A DNA stretch of 64,000 bases from Gloeophyllum trabeum ATCC 11539 (lineage: Eukaryota > Basidiomycota > Agaricomycetes > Gloeophyllales > Gloeophyllaceae). This document shows, piece by piece, positions 1 through 13,129 of the stretch. Numbering within the stretch: the first letter of the stretch is position 1; each line of letters starts with the position of its first letter. The notes under the pieces are model-generated. The model saw only the letters and a program-made list of their open reading frames with translations. It searched no databases and was not told the origin of the DNA. The stretch covers positions 1,248,950 through 1,312,949 of the forward strand of contig NW_006920415.1 of the NCBI RefSeq assembly GCF_000344685.1, written 5' to 3'. Made by a program: the position numbers and the translations under genes.

Positions 1-1004
1 GACCCTTTACGCTACGGTTAGCCCGATTCTGACGCCGATCACTCGTGCTGATGTCTGACGTATATCCTCCTCTACAGGATGGGCTGTGGGTCAGAATGAC
101 CGAGGCGAGCGATGACAGTACTGCCTGAAAGTGTCTGCGCGGACACAATTGCCTTCTCCGAGGCTGTTCTAGTCGTCTATATGAGTTTTCTGAGCATGTG
201 TTATTGTAATGCATTCAATTGACATGGTGGCAGGGGCTTGGAACGCAGCGAAAGCTCATCAATGCTGTGTAATTGGTGTCCTTCCCATCAGGTGTAATCA
301 TTCCCTATCCTGAAACATCCAACGCTCGAACATGCCCTCAACCCAGGGAACTATCAGTCGCGGGGCTCGGGCATCCCGTGTTTGGATTGTGAATATACAT
401 GGAAGATCAGGGTTTCATGTCTGCAAGGGTTTTCCAACGCAAGGGCTCGCTATCCGCGCCATGTTACATTTGCCAGCTAATCGTCTCGTACATGCCGTCC
501 CGGATGGCGTGAACGTCTATGAGGGAAGCGCATTCAAGGCCCTCGGTAGCGGAGATGATTCTCTGCGCATTCCACAAATTCATATCTCTGAGAGGATTTG
601 CGCTGAATATAAGCCTGACGAATTGCAGCCTGAGATGCACTTACCCGGTACTGGACCCAGGGTCGGCTGCTCGCATCCAGTCAGTATTCGACCTTCTGCT
701 CTCGATGACAACCCCAGTCGACTGTGTAGTCTACACCATCCCTGTCGGAGTCGTCTTCTACTGCGTCCATTACAGTGTCTAGCGTCAAAGAGCCTCGATG
801 AGGATAGAGACACTGGCACTCGGTGGATCGTCAGGGCTAATTATAAGTCTCAGAAGCTTCGAAGGGACCCACAACGTCAAATAAGATCGAGATTTATCGA
901 TCGATCAATAGTCACGTGATCATTCCTAAATTTTGGAAATCCCAGACTCAGTGCTTTCAGAGGCCTCAGCCACCGTCGACGCCGACACTGCTCACGTCCT
1001 TGGG
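1..1004. other. Left-edge non-coding stretch and UTP10 upstream region
   Basis: I recognise no gene here. Open frames of 60-195 codons exist on both strands, but they show no family motif and no plausible splice structure. The last 100 bases are the upstream region of UTP10. They contain one CACGTG hexamer at 913-918, about 90 bases before the chosen start, in an AT-rich context. A role for this E-box is inference only. A neighbouring gene's distal exon could end in this stretch without my seeing it. Confidence 0.4.
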
Positions 1005-4000
1005 ATGGTCTCCAGTCTCGCTGCGCAGCTCGCGCAAGGCGCGTCCCTAAACACCTCTCTTCTGGTCGACCGGTCTAAACGAAAATGGGCGGAATCATAT
1101 CTGTTCACTGGACGAGAGGCGGACCAGCATGACCTCGATTCTATACACGCTCTGGGTGTCAGCGGATTCATACGACTCAAGACACTTAATCCTGCACTGA
1201 ATGCATACGAAGATGCCCTGTTCTCTGATGCTACGAAGGGACTTGACCGAACACTTTTGAATGTGACGGCGAACGCGGAGCTGGATAAGAATATCGCAGG
1301 ATGCTTGAGACTCCTTGGTCCGTATCTGATGGATGCACCGACCGGGAGAGTGATTGAATGGCTTGTGAGGAGATTCAGGTATGTAATGGTGTTTATTCTG
1401 ACTCTCTGTCCCCAATGAGGTCACCTGCTGGTCGGAGAATTGGCCATAACAGTGACTTGGCTTTCGCTTGAATGTCAAGTCGCAGAAATGACCGCGTCTC
1501 CGACCGGTATGGATTCTTCGTGGGCATTGGAGGGGCTGTGCTTTTCAGCCAGCTTGTGCCTCACCTCCGAGGCAAAGCAGCCAGTGAAACGCGTTACTGA
1601 ACCACCATAATCTAGAATAAACGAATTCAACGTTGAGAACGTCCTCCGGCTGTTCCTCCCTTACCATGATTCCCCCCATTTCGCGAAAATGGTCTCCATT
1701 TTGCACCTCGACAAGCAGTCGAAATGGGCGTTTCTGCTCCCCTTCAAAGCCGCCGCCCAGTACCTCCCTCGTACCGCTCTTGTGACCGAGATGACGCGAA
1801 ACACAGATCTCGCTCGTTTCGTTGCATCACTTTTCCCCAGTGCCCTCGAAGAGAGTTCCACCTATCGCGCACTCGTCGCTTTCCACACCGGCGCTCTGCT
1901 GGACTTCATCGCTGCGACCAAGTCTCTCAATGAAGGACAACTGGCGTTTGTCCTTCCGGCGCTGTTGAAGCCTCTGCAGGTTACCACACCTGAGAAGACG
2001 CCGTACGTGAAGGACATCGTACTCGGAAACTACGTGCTCCTCGCCGCACTTTCTCAGAAATGTACGTTCTCGGCCGCAGCGCTCAAAGTGATCGTCGATG
2101 CCGCGGTTAGCAGCAGTCAACATGTCAGTTTGAATCAGTCCATCCGCGCTGTCGTGTCGATTTGCGCACCTCAAGAGGAGCTAGAGCAATTCCCGGACGC
2201 TGCGCTCAAGAAATTGCTCCATACCCCGTGCGTGTCACTAGTCATATGCGTAGTAACGTCCACTCATTCCTCGTTCCTCGCAGGGACTGTGGCGATGTGC
2301 TCAAGGAGATCTTGGGCTTCGTCGGGGCAGAGAAGTTCGTCAATCCGCTAATCACTGGATTGTTGCCTCAGTGAGCCGACTTACCCGTCTACCCATACCT
2401 CACCCACACTCACTGCTCTTACACAGTCTCAAGAACGAGTCGGCATACGTCATACTAGAGGCAATCTTATCCTCACCGGAAGTGCCCAGCGCCATAGTCC
2501 AACGCGCAGCCAGATTGCTTCTGGGGCGCGTCATCGACCCTGAAAGTGGCGATGAGAATATGAGCCAATACCGTCGGATCCTATCGTTGATCCAGCAGCG
2601 GTATCCTCTCGTGCTTCAGAAGGCTGCGGAGGAGACTATCTCCGAAGACGAAGATGCCAAGGAGGTTGTGGAACAGCTGATCTTGTCGTTATCCATGGTA
2701 CAAGTATCGGGTGGTTCTGGTCAAGTCGATGAGCCCAATCAAGATATGATAATTGCTGCTAGTAACGCAGACCCAAGTGTTCGGAATATCGCCGTCCGCA
2801 ATATCTATGAAATGCTTGATACTAGCGAAGACAGGGCTCCGTCCGAACTGGTATGTGTTTGTGCTTTTGCATGAACGTGTCGTCACAATTTCGCTCGAAA
2901 TCTATATAGCAAGCCATCCACCTCGCCCTTCTTACGCGCATCCACGATAGCAACATCTCGGTGCTAGAGACGCTCTACTCTCAACCGACGTTGCTCCTCC
3001 CCATCCTGACTCAGCACAAGGACACCTATCTCTCGACGCTCTCGGCCGTCCTCCTATCCAACAACACGCCTTCCCGCCCGGTCATCCGGCTCCACATCGC
3101 GTTCCTGTGCCACCACTTCTGCAAAGCCAACCCGTCCGCTAACCGCGAGGCATTCGAGAAGGTGCTGTTCGCGTTCCTGCTTTTCTCCAAGCCGAGGCAG
3201 CGCACGGCTACTGCTGTATGGGAAATCATCGGTGCCCCGGAGGGGCAGGAGGGCATTGGCGGCTATGAGCTCCTTGGAGGGTGCGTTGATGCTGTGCAGT
3301 GGGAGATGAGCAAGCAGGGAGCGAGCGAGAGCGAGGGGAAGAGCGCGCAGACGATGGGGAGTACGAACTTGGCCTTGGCCTCCAAGATAGCGGGTATGTG
3401 ATTCTTGATTGATGGACCAAGTGCTGGCTGTTGAGTGGAGGGATACTAGGCAACATCGTTGCATCCAACGACTATGCGCAACACCTCAAGTATGTGCTCG
3501 CGAAGCTTCAGGACCCGAACGCACACGCACGGCACCTCGCGTACCTCACCGCGCGTGCGCTTCTGGGCCTCGTCTCCGGGGAGCATCAAGTCGAAGCGGC
3601 GCATCGGCTCTTGGGTGCCATGGGCCTCAACAGCTTGGATGGCATGGGCGATTTCATGACTGGAGTCGACACCCTCCACTCCGTATGGTATCCTGCTTTC
3701 GATTTTGATGGCTGCTTACTGAGTTGTGTTGCAGTTCCTCAATGACGAGGCGCTGGGGATGACGGTGGTGCAGAAACCGAACAGCTGGAATACGACTCGC
3801 CGTTTGCAGACTGCGATCCTGGCTTTACTTCCGGTTATCGTACGCCCCGCTCACGGGGCAGTGGAATGGCTTTCTCAGCCGCAACCCCAGCAGGAGAATG
3901 TAAGCGAAAACTCTGTTCTTAAGCTTCGTTGATACATCCATTCATGGGTCTTTCTTTTCTAGGATTCGGAAGATTCCAGAGGCCTTCGTTATGTGGAACT

Positions 4001-7000
4001 CATGCGCAAAGTTTATAGGCTCGCTAATTCCTCATCTGCCCTGCCGGTTTTGACGTCGAGTCTCCTGCGTGCATTATTCATCAACCTCGGTGACGACTCG
4101 CTGGTCTTCCTGGCCGGCATCTGGACCTCTCCCTCCGAAGATGCAAAGGACGCAGATGAACAGCGTCTTCGTGAAGCAGCCCTTCTGCATGCTGCTGCGT
4201 TCCTTGCTGCCCACGACGGTACCGATAAAGTAGTCGATTTCCAAACGATACTGCCATCTGTCCTAGTGGCGTTGCAGGATGAAGGAATTGGCGTGCGTCG
4301 TGCTGCTATGGAGTGTGTGTCGATGATCTGGCGACTGTCGGAAGTTGCTGAAGCTTCGTCCATATACGGGATTGAAACCATATACGGAGCGGATACTAGT
4401 ATGTCTGCTGCCCATAGAAATATGATACTCACACTGCTCACACTGATCATTTTGCAGCTAAACTACAGTTTCTCGAGTGGCAAGATTTCAAAAGGTACAC
4501 TAACGCCCTGGTTTCGCATCATGATCACCTGGTCAATGACCGCGAGTACATCATAAACCTTCACGCGGATATGTTGGGGCGCAAGAGCAGCCCGAAGAAG
4601 GAAGCAAGGTGGGTATGCCTCGAATACTCACGGCTTCGATACTGATGCGTCGTCCATTAGTTACAAGCAACGAATACTCTGCTATCTCCTATCTCATGTC
4701 AATGCCTGCTCCGTTCCCAACGCACGCCTGCGCCTTCTGAAGATGGTCGAGGGCGTGTCACACAGAGCCAAGGCGGAGATGCTATTGCCCTTGCTACAAG
4801 GCATAGCGGCGGACCCTGGGGCTGAAGCCTCAGTAGCTGCAATGGGCGACGCATTCGAGGAGTTTTGCACGCTATTGGTCGGATGCTTTGATGTCTCTCT
4901 CACGAAGGAGTTCAATAATGGAGGGAGCCCTGTCTGGCCTGTTTATCTTGGGACACTGCGGCGTGCTTCCGATGAAGGTGGGACTTGTTGTAGTACCAAC
5001 CTGTCAGGCTAAACTCATTGTGCATCAGGATTCTCGGCCTCTGCGAATATGGTTCTCTCTCGTAATCTACAAGGTGGCTTGTTCGCCAGTCTAGTGTCAG
5101 AACGTCAAGTGGAGCTTTGCCAGGTTTTGCTCGAGTCGAGCGAACGAAATGCGAAGGTCATAGACATTGTAACATGAAAGGTTATCGCTAACTTACAGTG
5201 TCGATATGGATAGGCTTCCTACGGCAGAGCCCTCCTGTCCAACATCATTCGCGAACCACAGCTCCTTGTCCAATTGTTCAATGGGCTTGCGCTGCCGGCG
5301 CTGGAGTCGGGCAACCGCGCGAGCAAACGAGCCAAATACGACAGGTATGCCTCTCTTAGCTTTCCAACCTTTGTGAATATGGTTCACAATTCTCTATCAA
5401 GTGCCGATACTACGAACGATGATCAGAACACGCTATCTTCAATGACCATTCTCGCTGAGATTGTTCACGCCCAACCCATTGTAGGGTCGGCTGAGTTAGT
5501 GACTTGCCTGGTGGAAACTCTCGGGAAAGTGGCGCACTGCGATTCCTGGGGGCAGACGGAGAAAAGTTACATAGAACAGCTCCTTATGTCCGCGCTGGAA
5601 CGGATGAGTGCACAAGTAAGTGACGTCCCACGATGCTCAAGCAGCGTGTTAATATCGGTTTCAGTCCATACCTGATCTCAAAGCGTCTTCACTCCGGCTC
5701 GACATCCTTGTCGAGTTGATCAGAGGTCAGCCCATGAATTTATTGAACCCTTTGGGTTCCCGCTCACGTACCTATCTTCAGGCGCCGATAACCCTCAGAC
5801 TTTCAATCAGGTTCTGCTTTTGATGGCTTCTATGGCCCGCTTGGCGCCTGAAGCTGTCCTGCATAATATAATGCCCATTTTCACCTTTATGGGCTCAAAT
5901 GTCTTCCACAGGGATGATGCTTATAGTTTCAATGTGGTACAGAAGGTTAGAACAATAGCGTCGCGATGCCCTACTCTTCTGATTGTCGGAGTGCTACAGA
6001 CAATTGACAGTATAGTGCCAGTGATGGTTTCCTCTCTGAAGTCTGGGAACAGCTCAAAGCTGGACTTAATCATTGCTTCACGGGACTTTCTTCGGATCTT
6101 TGTGGACGCCTCAAGCCATATACCCCGTCATCGTCGCGCAAAGTTCGTGGTAAACATTGACATGTCGCACATTACTCATATCCGGCTAGTTTCTTTGCCC
6201 ACCTGGTGGACGTACTTGGACCAGACGACTTCTTAGCGCCGCTTTGCATGCTCTTCATCGAAAAATCAGCAAATCGTATTGTGCGCCAGAATTTGAACGA
6301 ACTACTATCCACCTTATCGTTACCAATGGCGATCGTTGAACACTGTGAACCGCTGGTGCAGTTAGAAGTAAAGTCTCATCCGCTGACATATCAATAATGC
6401 CAAACATAATAATTGCTTTCACCCAGGCTTTGTCCGAATTCCTCCTGGAGAGTCAACGCCTCCTTCATCGGCTCATGAATCCTGAAGATACAACCTCCAC
6501 ATTCCTTGACAGCATGCGGTAAGCGCTCTCCGAGACATGTCCTCCCCGATGCTGACCATGACACGCAGGGTTGACGACGAGCAATCTTCAACCAAGACAC
6601 TCCTCTATAGACGTCGAGCTCGTTCATTGAATATTTTTGTCGGCCAAGCCGCACAGCACTCCCCGAGTCTCCTGAGGAGCCACCGCACACCACAGTCGGC
6701 GCTGGCGATCAATGCGCTCGTCTCTCGGTTTTTACAGCTAGTCTCCATGGCGGATGCCGAATCGAAAGACGAAGGTGTACTCGATGTCGTCCAAGCTGCT
6801 CAGGCTTCCTTAAGCCAATGTCTCGGCGTCATGCACGCTACCGACTTCCTTGACTCGGTGGCCGCCGTTCTTGAATCGGATGACGCGAAGGTTTGTCTTA
6901 CATGCTCGTAGTTCATTACCTTACGATGACCACGCTGCTTCACAGATAATCATCGGAGCCTTGGACGTTCTCTCTGTTCGCTTGCCTGAAGTCTCGGATG

Positions 7001-8837
7001 AGACCAGGCACACGGCGACCCCAACCATTAAGCGTATCATTGGTTCCCTAGAGCGCATCCTGGGTGGCAGTGGCAATAACTCTGTGAAGTCGCGTGCATT
7101 TATAGCGGTTAAAGCGATTGGCGAGTCGGCTTGTGCTGGCGAAGAGAATGCACTCTTGACTATGGTGCCGAGGATACTTGAGGCCATGCGTAACGGAATC
7201 GCAACAGTGCATGCCACTGCTGCACTACCGCCTATAATGTTCGTTGCTTCCCCGTGCACTTGTGAAAAGCCACTGATACATATTGGTCGTCAGAGCGAAG
7301 ATTGGGCCTCGCGTCCTGCCCTATTTCAGGGATATTATACAACGATGCGTCAGTGTCATCCACGGCACCACACATGATCCCGCAGGTACGATGTATCGAG
7401 AAGGAGCTCTGTAACTATCTGATCTCCCACTAGATTCTGCGCCTGCGGCCCGCACGCTCTCTGCCCTATTGGACTCTATCCCTAATCTATGGGGTAGTGG
7501 TGAAATCACGCAGGTGCTGGAGACGTATTTGACTGCACCAGATATGTCAAGCGTTTCTTCCGCCATGGATGGTGTTGTCAAGACTGCTACAAAGAAACTG
7601 CCGTCCAGCGTGCTCTTATCCACCTTGTGCAATGTTCCAGTTTATGCAGATTCGGCGGCCGTACGTATACTTACATCGTCACAAGTATCTCTATTCACCG
7701 CTCTTCGTCCAAAGATGTCTCGTCCTGCGAAATACTTCTATCTGTTGCGGAGAGCCTTGCGAGTAGGAGAGCGATCTGTCGTCATGGATAATCTACGACC
7801 TCTCCTTCAAGTATTCCTCCATGGTTTTGAAGCTCGGCAGATGGCGAAGCATACCGTAGACGAGGTGAGATCCTTTTCCTACATCGACAGATCCATAGTA
7901 ACATCTATGTAGCTTGAGAGCAGCATAATTACTGCTTTCGTGGAATTTGTGGCGAAAATGAACGAGACCGCCTTCAGGCCGATATTCAGGAAGCTCTACG
8001 ATTGGGCGTTTGGCGATAATGGTGAATATGGAGTTCAAGTAGCCCGAGACCCTAATAACAGTCATGCAGGCTCTGATAAGGACCGAAAGATTACCTTCTG
8101 CCATACCTACGAAGCTTTGCTCGACTACTTCAAGGTGCGACACCTGGCATGTTTTATAGTCTTTGATCTAATCATGTGTTCAGAATCTCATGACCCCTTA
8201 CATGTCATTCCTGATGACTCCATTCATCGAGATTCTACAAACACTCAGCGGGTCAACGACGGAGGGAGATCCTACCCTGTGGAGTTCCGTGCTCAGGATT
8301 TTGACGGAAACCTTCCGTTTCGATGAAGGAGGTAATGCCGCATCGTTGCTTGTCCCGTGATAGTTATGCTCAACCGTACGTTGTCCCTAGTCTTTTGGCG
8401 AGACGATAAGCTACGTCAAGTTGCTCCTGCCCTAGTGGGACAGGTGCCTGTCTGCTTGAGGATGGGCACCGCAGATGGCAAGAGGTTTCTGCGAGATTGC
8501 CTCACCGCTTTCGTAGATGCCATTAGCGAAGAAGCGCTGCTGAAAAAGGTCAACTTGGACTTGCTGATGCATACTCGTTCGGATGATCCTGCTCTGCGGA
8601 TATATGCCCTTGATTGTTCAGAAGCAATCTGGAGGAATCATGGGAACAAGCTGCTTGGTAAGTAGGCCCACCTGGGATTGCGAGGCGCAACTAATTCTTC
8701 GGCCGATAGGCTTCGTCGCGGAGACGTCGACTTTCATTGCTGAGTGTGCAGAGGATGAGAATGACACTGTGGTGACCGAATGCCGTAAATTGAAGGAGAC
8801 AATAGAGAGTATAGCAGGGAAGATAGATGAGCTGTGA
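1005..8837 (+). CDS. UTP10: U3 small nucleolar RNA-associated protein 10 (UTP10/HEATR1)
   Basis: This is a very large HEAT-repeat protein of the t-UTP subcomplex of the small-subunit processome. In this family it binds early pre-rRNA with U3 snoRNP in the nucleolus and is needed for 18S rRNA processing and Pol I transcription. The N-terminus MVSSLAAQLAQ and the following ALGVSGFIRL and EWLVRRFR segments match the UTP10 start. The ATG at 1005 is chosen because the family begins there. The C-terminal BP28CT-like part lies at about 7.7-8.2 kb (EFVAKMNETAFRPIF). The protein ends KIDEL with TGA at 8837. Many short introns interrupt it. The first, 1379-1614, is the longest at 236 bases, and its acceptor restores the frame as RINEFNVENVLRLFLPYHD. 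The length of about 2000 residues fits the family. The gene converges on the kinase gene, with 54 bases between the two stop codons. Individual exon edges in the middle were not all resolved. Confidence 0.93.
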
Positions 8838-8891
8838 CCGCACAAAATGCAGATAATAACGAAGAAATAGTATAGAGAATGAGATATGGTA

Positions 8892-11800
8892 TCATGAAAT
8901 AGTCCCTTGTGATCCAACACTCTGTCTCCGTTGCAGCTTCTCTTCGAGGTCTCGACAATCCGACAGCAGCTGAATAACCACCGACCGCGGACACGCTCTG
9001 CGAATGAAGTGCTCCTGGAAAACCGTAAGATTAGTAGGACTCTAAGTCGAGAAACCAATACGTACTTGCAGGAGTTCCTCGGCAGTTGGTCGAATGGAAT
9101 TAGGTCGGGAGCATAAATCAAGGAAATCGTGGAAAGACTCCGAATACACGTCAGGCCGGCGTAGCATGGGCCATTGCTCAGGAAAATCGAGAGGATTTTG
9201 TATGTCTGAGAATGGTGGCTCTCCCTCTGCCATTTCCCACACTGTCGCACCCAAGGACCATACGTCCACATTGAGCGCATTGTATGAACCCCTTGAACCG
9301 GCTTCAACATAATGAATCGAGAAGCAAGTATAGCGAACGTACTTTCGAACTTCTGGAGCCTGCCAGTAAGCCACACCTACCACGTCGCAGCACATGGGTT
9401 CCTCCAGCGATACCTTCACAGCGGTCGAGAAGTCCGCTGTACAGAATTTAGCATTGCGGCTAAGAAGAGAATGGGAGTATAACTAACCAATCTTCAAAAC
9501 TCCCTCTGCGTTCAGGAGCATATTATCGGACCTGAGATCCCGGTGGGCAATATGCAAACTCTGTAGATATTGCAAGCCCGACAAAACCTATGGCACGAAG
9601 ACAGCGAGACGATGAGCGAAGTCCGGCGAGGTTAATCGATACTCACATCACTGGCAAACCTGGCCATAACTTCCTCCGTGATGGTTATGCCGTCCTCGTT
9701 GAGGGCAATGACATCGGCCAAGCTTCGGTCCATGAGTTCCATGCGTATCCAGAGCGAGTCCTCCTGGAGATCGACATAGAGATGCTCGAAAGGCAAGACA
9801 TTCTCATGCCGGACTCCCTTCATCAGCGTGAGCTCCCTCTGCAAGTCAGTTAACTTCGGTGTACCCGATGGCAGGATTGGGATCTGCTTGATGGCGACAA
9901 AGACGTCCGGAGACGAAGCCTTAACTCGGGCGGAGAAAACGGAGCCGCTCTCTCCCTCCGCGATCTCCTGGAGACCATCGTAGAGATCCGTCGGCTCCAC
10001 GTCGTCGATGAATTCCTCCAGCGGTCGGACGACCTGGTATAGCCACCCAGGATATCGCTGGGCCGGCGTCAGTGGCGATCTTGAAGAGGAAGACGAGGAT
10101 ACAGATGACGGTGGATTAAGCGCCTCATCCGCATCCCCTTCCGAAGGACCCATGCCGATCCCGTTGATAACTATCGAAGGTCTCCTAACGATATCCCCGG
10201 AGTCATCGCGAGAAATAGCGCCCTTCACATTATCAAATGCAGATCTCGCGGGAGAAGGTTGCGGAGAGCAGCCAGGCGAGGGATCCATGTATGCCAATCC
10301 AGGACTCTTCAGTGGCTTCTCCACTTCGACCGTACCATCCAGTCGAAGCGGCCGCGGGCTCAGCTCCGTCTCGAACGTGTCCTCCGTCATGCTCGAGCTC
10401 GTTCCTGATCCACTCGAGTTCGAATTCGAGGGGGTGGAGGACCGAGTGCTCTGCGGCGACCCAGGCTGAGCAGCTTCGTACCTCATCGTCTGTACAGATT
10501 CCCGGTTCGTCACCGAGCCAACTGGAGACCTAGGACTCCAGGAAGGCGAGGGTAAAGCACTGAATGGCGAGAGCGCATCGCCAGAAGCACTCGTGACGCC
10601 GCTGCTAACGTCGATTGTCAGAGTTTGTGCCTCCGGCTCCCGTGCTCGTGAACTACTACGACTCTGCGGTTGCCTGAGAACTTCAGCTACAGCCCTGGTG
10701 GCCAACGCGCCTCGTATAATGGTCGCATTCGTTACGGTGACGGTAGACCGATTGCTGGCATCCGACATACTAGAATCTCTGTTCTCCCTGCCGCGAACGT
10801 CAGCGGACAGACTGAGGTCCTCTATATGCTGCTCGTCCGACGCCGCTTCCTCGTCGACATCTACGTACTCGCTCTTCGGCAGAATAGCAGAGTCAGGGAC
10901 AGGATGAGGGCTCCGGGGAGGAACAGTCAAACAAGGCGATGTTGGTGATCGGGGAGATTTGGTGGAGGACAGCGGAGAGTTCACCATGCCCATGATTTCG
11001 TCAAAGAGAGGGGTTGTGGCGATCGAGGAAGTATGGTCTATCTCCGACGTGGGCTTGACGACGATGGACGGAGGCAGGTGCATGGACTTCCGAGACCCCT
11101 TCCGCTCATGCGTAGACCTGGGGGAGAGAGGTGAATGCGGCGACAGCGAAGACGGCTGCAGAAAAGAGGATGATGCAAACGCAGAACTCGACTTAGAGGC
11201 CATGAAGGAAGAACTGGGCGACGACCCTTCAGCTTGACTTGATGCCGAAGGAAGCGCAGAGAATAATGACTCCGTCCAGCTCGAGAGATCGCCCAGCGAA
11301 TCTTCACTTAACGATAGTCGTGGAGGCACAATCGATGATCGTTTCACAGGAGAACCCAGTGGCGATGCCGACAGGAAGCCGTTGCTCGTCTCGCCTCCAA
11401 CGTACTCACCCTCATTCTCTTTCCTCGACGGTCTCAGCGTCTGCCGACGGTCATCATCGTCAGAGACGAAAGACGGCGCATTGGGCGAAGGCAAAGCTGC
11501 TGGAAGCGTTGCTACTTCTACATCTGCGTCCGTATCAGTCTGGCTATGGTGGCCCAAAGGCGATGGATGCGGGGGCGAGGCGTAAGCAGGCGGTGGTGAT
11601 CCAGGCTCTGCGTTCGTTATGCGATACGTCCTCTGCGGAGGCGTCATGGGGTGGCCCTTCTCCGAAGGTGTCGAGTACGAAAAGCTAGACTGGACAGAGG
11701 GGGAGTCCGTCCGCTGAGCGGGCGGCATACCTATGATGGTCGCGCGATTATTGTCGCCGCCATCTTCGTCTTCGTCGTCCCGAGCACTACTACTAACAGA

Positions 11801-12760
11801 CGGTCGGCGAGGCATAGTCACGTACTGTGCATCAGAAGGGGAATCCGATACGTCCGTTTGGCGCGATGCGTTCGAGAATTTCCGGGATTGTGGCGGTCGC
11901 CTGACCGACGCATTTGATGGAGAATACGACCGCTGGGACATCGATGCAGTCGAGTATTGTCGGGGAAGGGAACTCGTTCGAGGGTGGGGATGCGTCAGTA
12001 CTCCAGCAGCCTGGGATGCAGGAGTCTGAGGACGAGACAAGGATAAACTGTGAAGGGAGGGTGAGCTGGGCGAGACAGCACGGCGGGCTCGGATACTGGC
12101 AATCTCCTCCTCCGTAAACCCGGCGGCCTGCAGGGACGACGACCATGAAGGGGGGAGTCCTTTCATCCTACATTTACCAATCAGTACATTACCTGGGCTC
12201 GATGAATCCTAAACATACGTCTCATCTACATGAACGTGATGCTAATAATACGCGTTAATCACCACTCGCAGCAGGGGATCACGGGGAACACGCACCTGAA
12301 AGTTCCATGGCATACTTATCCCATCGTCCGACGAGTCCGTCTGCGGCTGTTGCTGCTGCTGTTCCATCTCGTCCAGCCGCAAGCTCATCATCGACTTGTT
12401 CGCCTTGAGAGCGTACGGCTTCCTACCAAACGATCCGAGCTTCATGGAGAAACCCTTCTTGAAGCCCGTATTCTCGGTAGATGGGGAAGCAGAGCTGGTC
12501 GACGCGGTCGCCGTACCGCTCGAACCGGGTGAATCACTCCGAGGCAGACCATAGCTGGTGTATTGCGGGGTAGGGGGCAGCGAAAAAGAATCAGGCGACA
12601 AAGAGTGACTGAGCGACGCGAGCGAGCGGTTGTTGTTGAGGTAGTATGGGTCCTTTGGCGGGGGCGGGGGCGGCTTCGACGCAGAGCTGCTGCCAGACGA
12701 GGCGAACTTGAACACCTTGAGCGTCGAAAAGCGCGAGCTCTGCTTGGTCGATTGGGTCAT
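8892..12760 (-). CDS. Divergent PAK/Ste20-like protein kinase with CRIB domain
   Basis: The protein is predicted to bind Cdc42/Rac-type GTPases through a CRIB motif and carries a C-terminal kinase domain. I place seven coding exons at 12760-12296, 12241-12219, 12167-9647, 9587-9488, 9436-9343, 9291-9066 and 9014-8892. They sum to 3552 bases, or 1183 residues. The CRIB core ISMPWNFQ-HHVHVDET-MKGLPPSW is assembled across exons 1-3, and exon 2 is only 23 bases. A long Ser/Pro-rich linker of roughly 600 residues follows. The kinase has a glycine loop AEGESGSVF, the lysine in VAIKQI, HRDLRSDN, ADFS and GVAYWQAPEV. Compared with normal PAKs, the first loop glycine is Ala, the catalytic-loop Lys is Arg, and DFG reads DFS. 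No PH domain was seen, so it is not Cla4-like. Whether it phosphorylates anything is open. It is tail-to-tail with UTP10. Confidence 0.85.
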
Positions 12761-13129
12761 AATTACAATATCACGGAGTGTGTCGGTCGGGTCTAGCGAT
12801 GATGGACAGTCCAGAGCATGAGAACGACACGAGAAACTGCCAGAGTGCGTCGGCGTCGTCTCGTACAGCCCTGGCGGTACTTGCACTGGCGGCGGCGGTG
12901 TGTGCGACCGTGCCCAACAATGTCTTACTTCTTGGAACCGGGGCAACTCACGGCATTTGCCGTCGCCTACTTGCGAGACTGAACGTTTCATCTTGGCGAG
13001 TCCGCCAACGATGATGGATAATAGTATACATATGAGACGACAGTACAAGGTGAAGTGCAAGATATGGCTGCAAAAGAACTGCAGAAACAGGGTCCCTTCC
13101 AGCGCGAGGAATGACAATATACAGATGAT
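12761..13129. other. Intergenic, kinase upstream region
   Basis: This 369-base gap lies between the stop of the alpha/beta hydrolase and the start of the kinase, both on the minus strand. It must hold the kinase promoter and 5' leader together with the hydrolase 3' end. The reading frame of kinase exon 1 stays open upstream of the chosen ATG, so a longer N-terminus cannot be excluded. I see no clear TATA box or repeat. Confidence 0.4.

Noticed and set aside
332..919. 195-codon plus-strand open frame at the left edge
   Set aside because: No family motif, no splice structure, and it overlaps other frames; treated as chance.
1379..1614. Long first intron of UTP10 as a possible snoRNA host
   Set aside because: CTGA-like D boxes exist, but no good RTGATGA C box or terminal stem pairs with them, and no convincing H/ACA fold was seen.
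10008..12117. Several long plus-strand frames opposite the kinase linker
   Set aside because: They are antisense to a 2.5 kb GC-rich coding exon with verified phase and carry no motif of their own.
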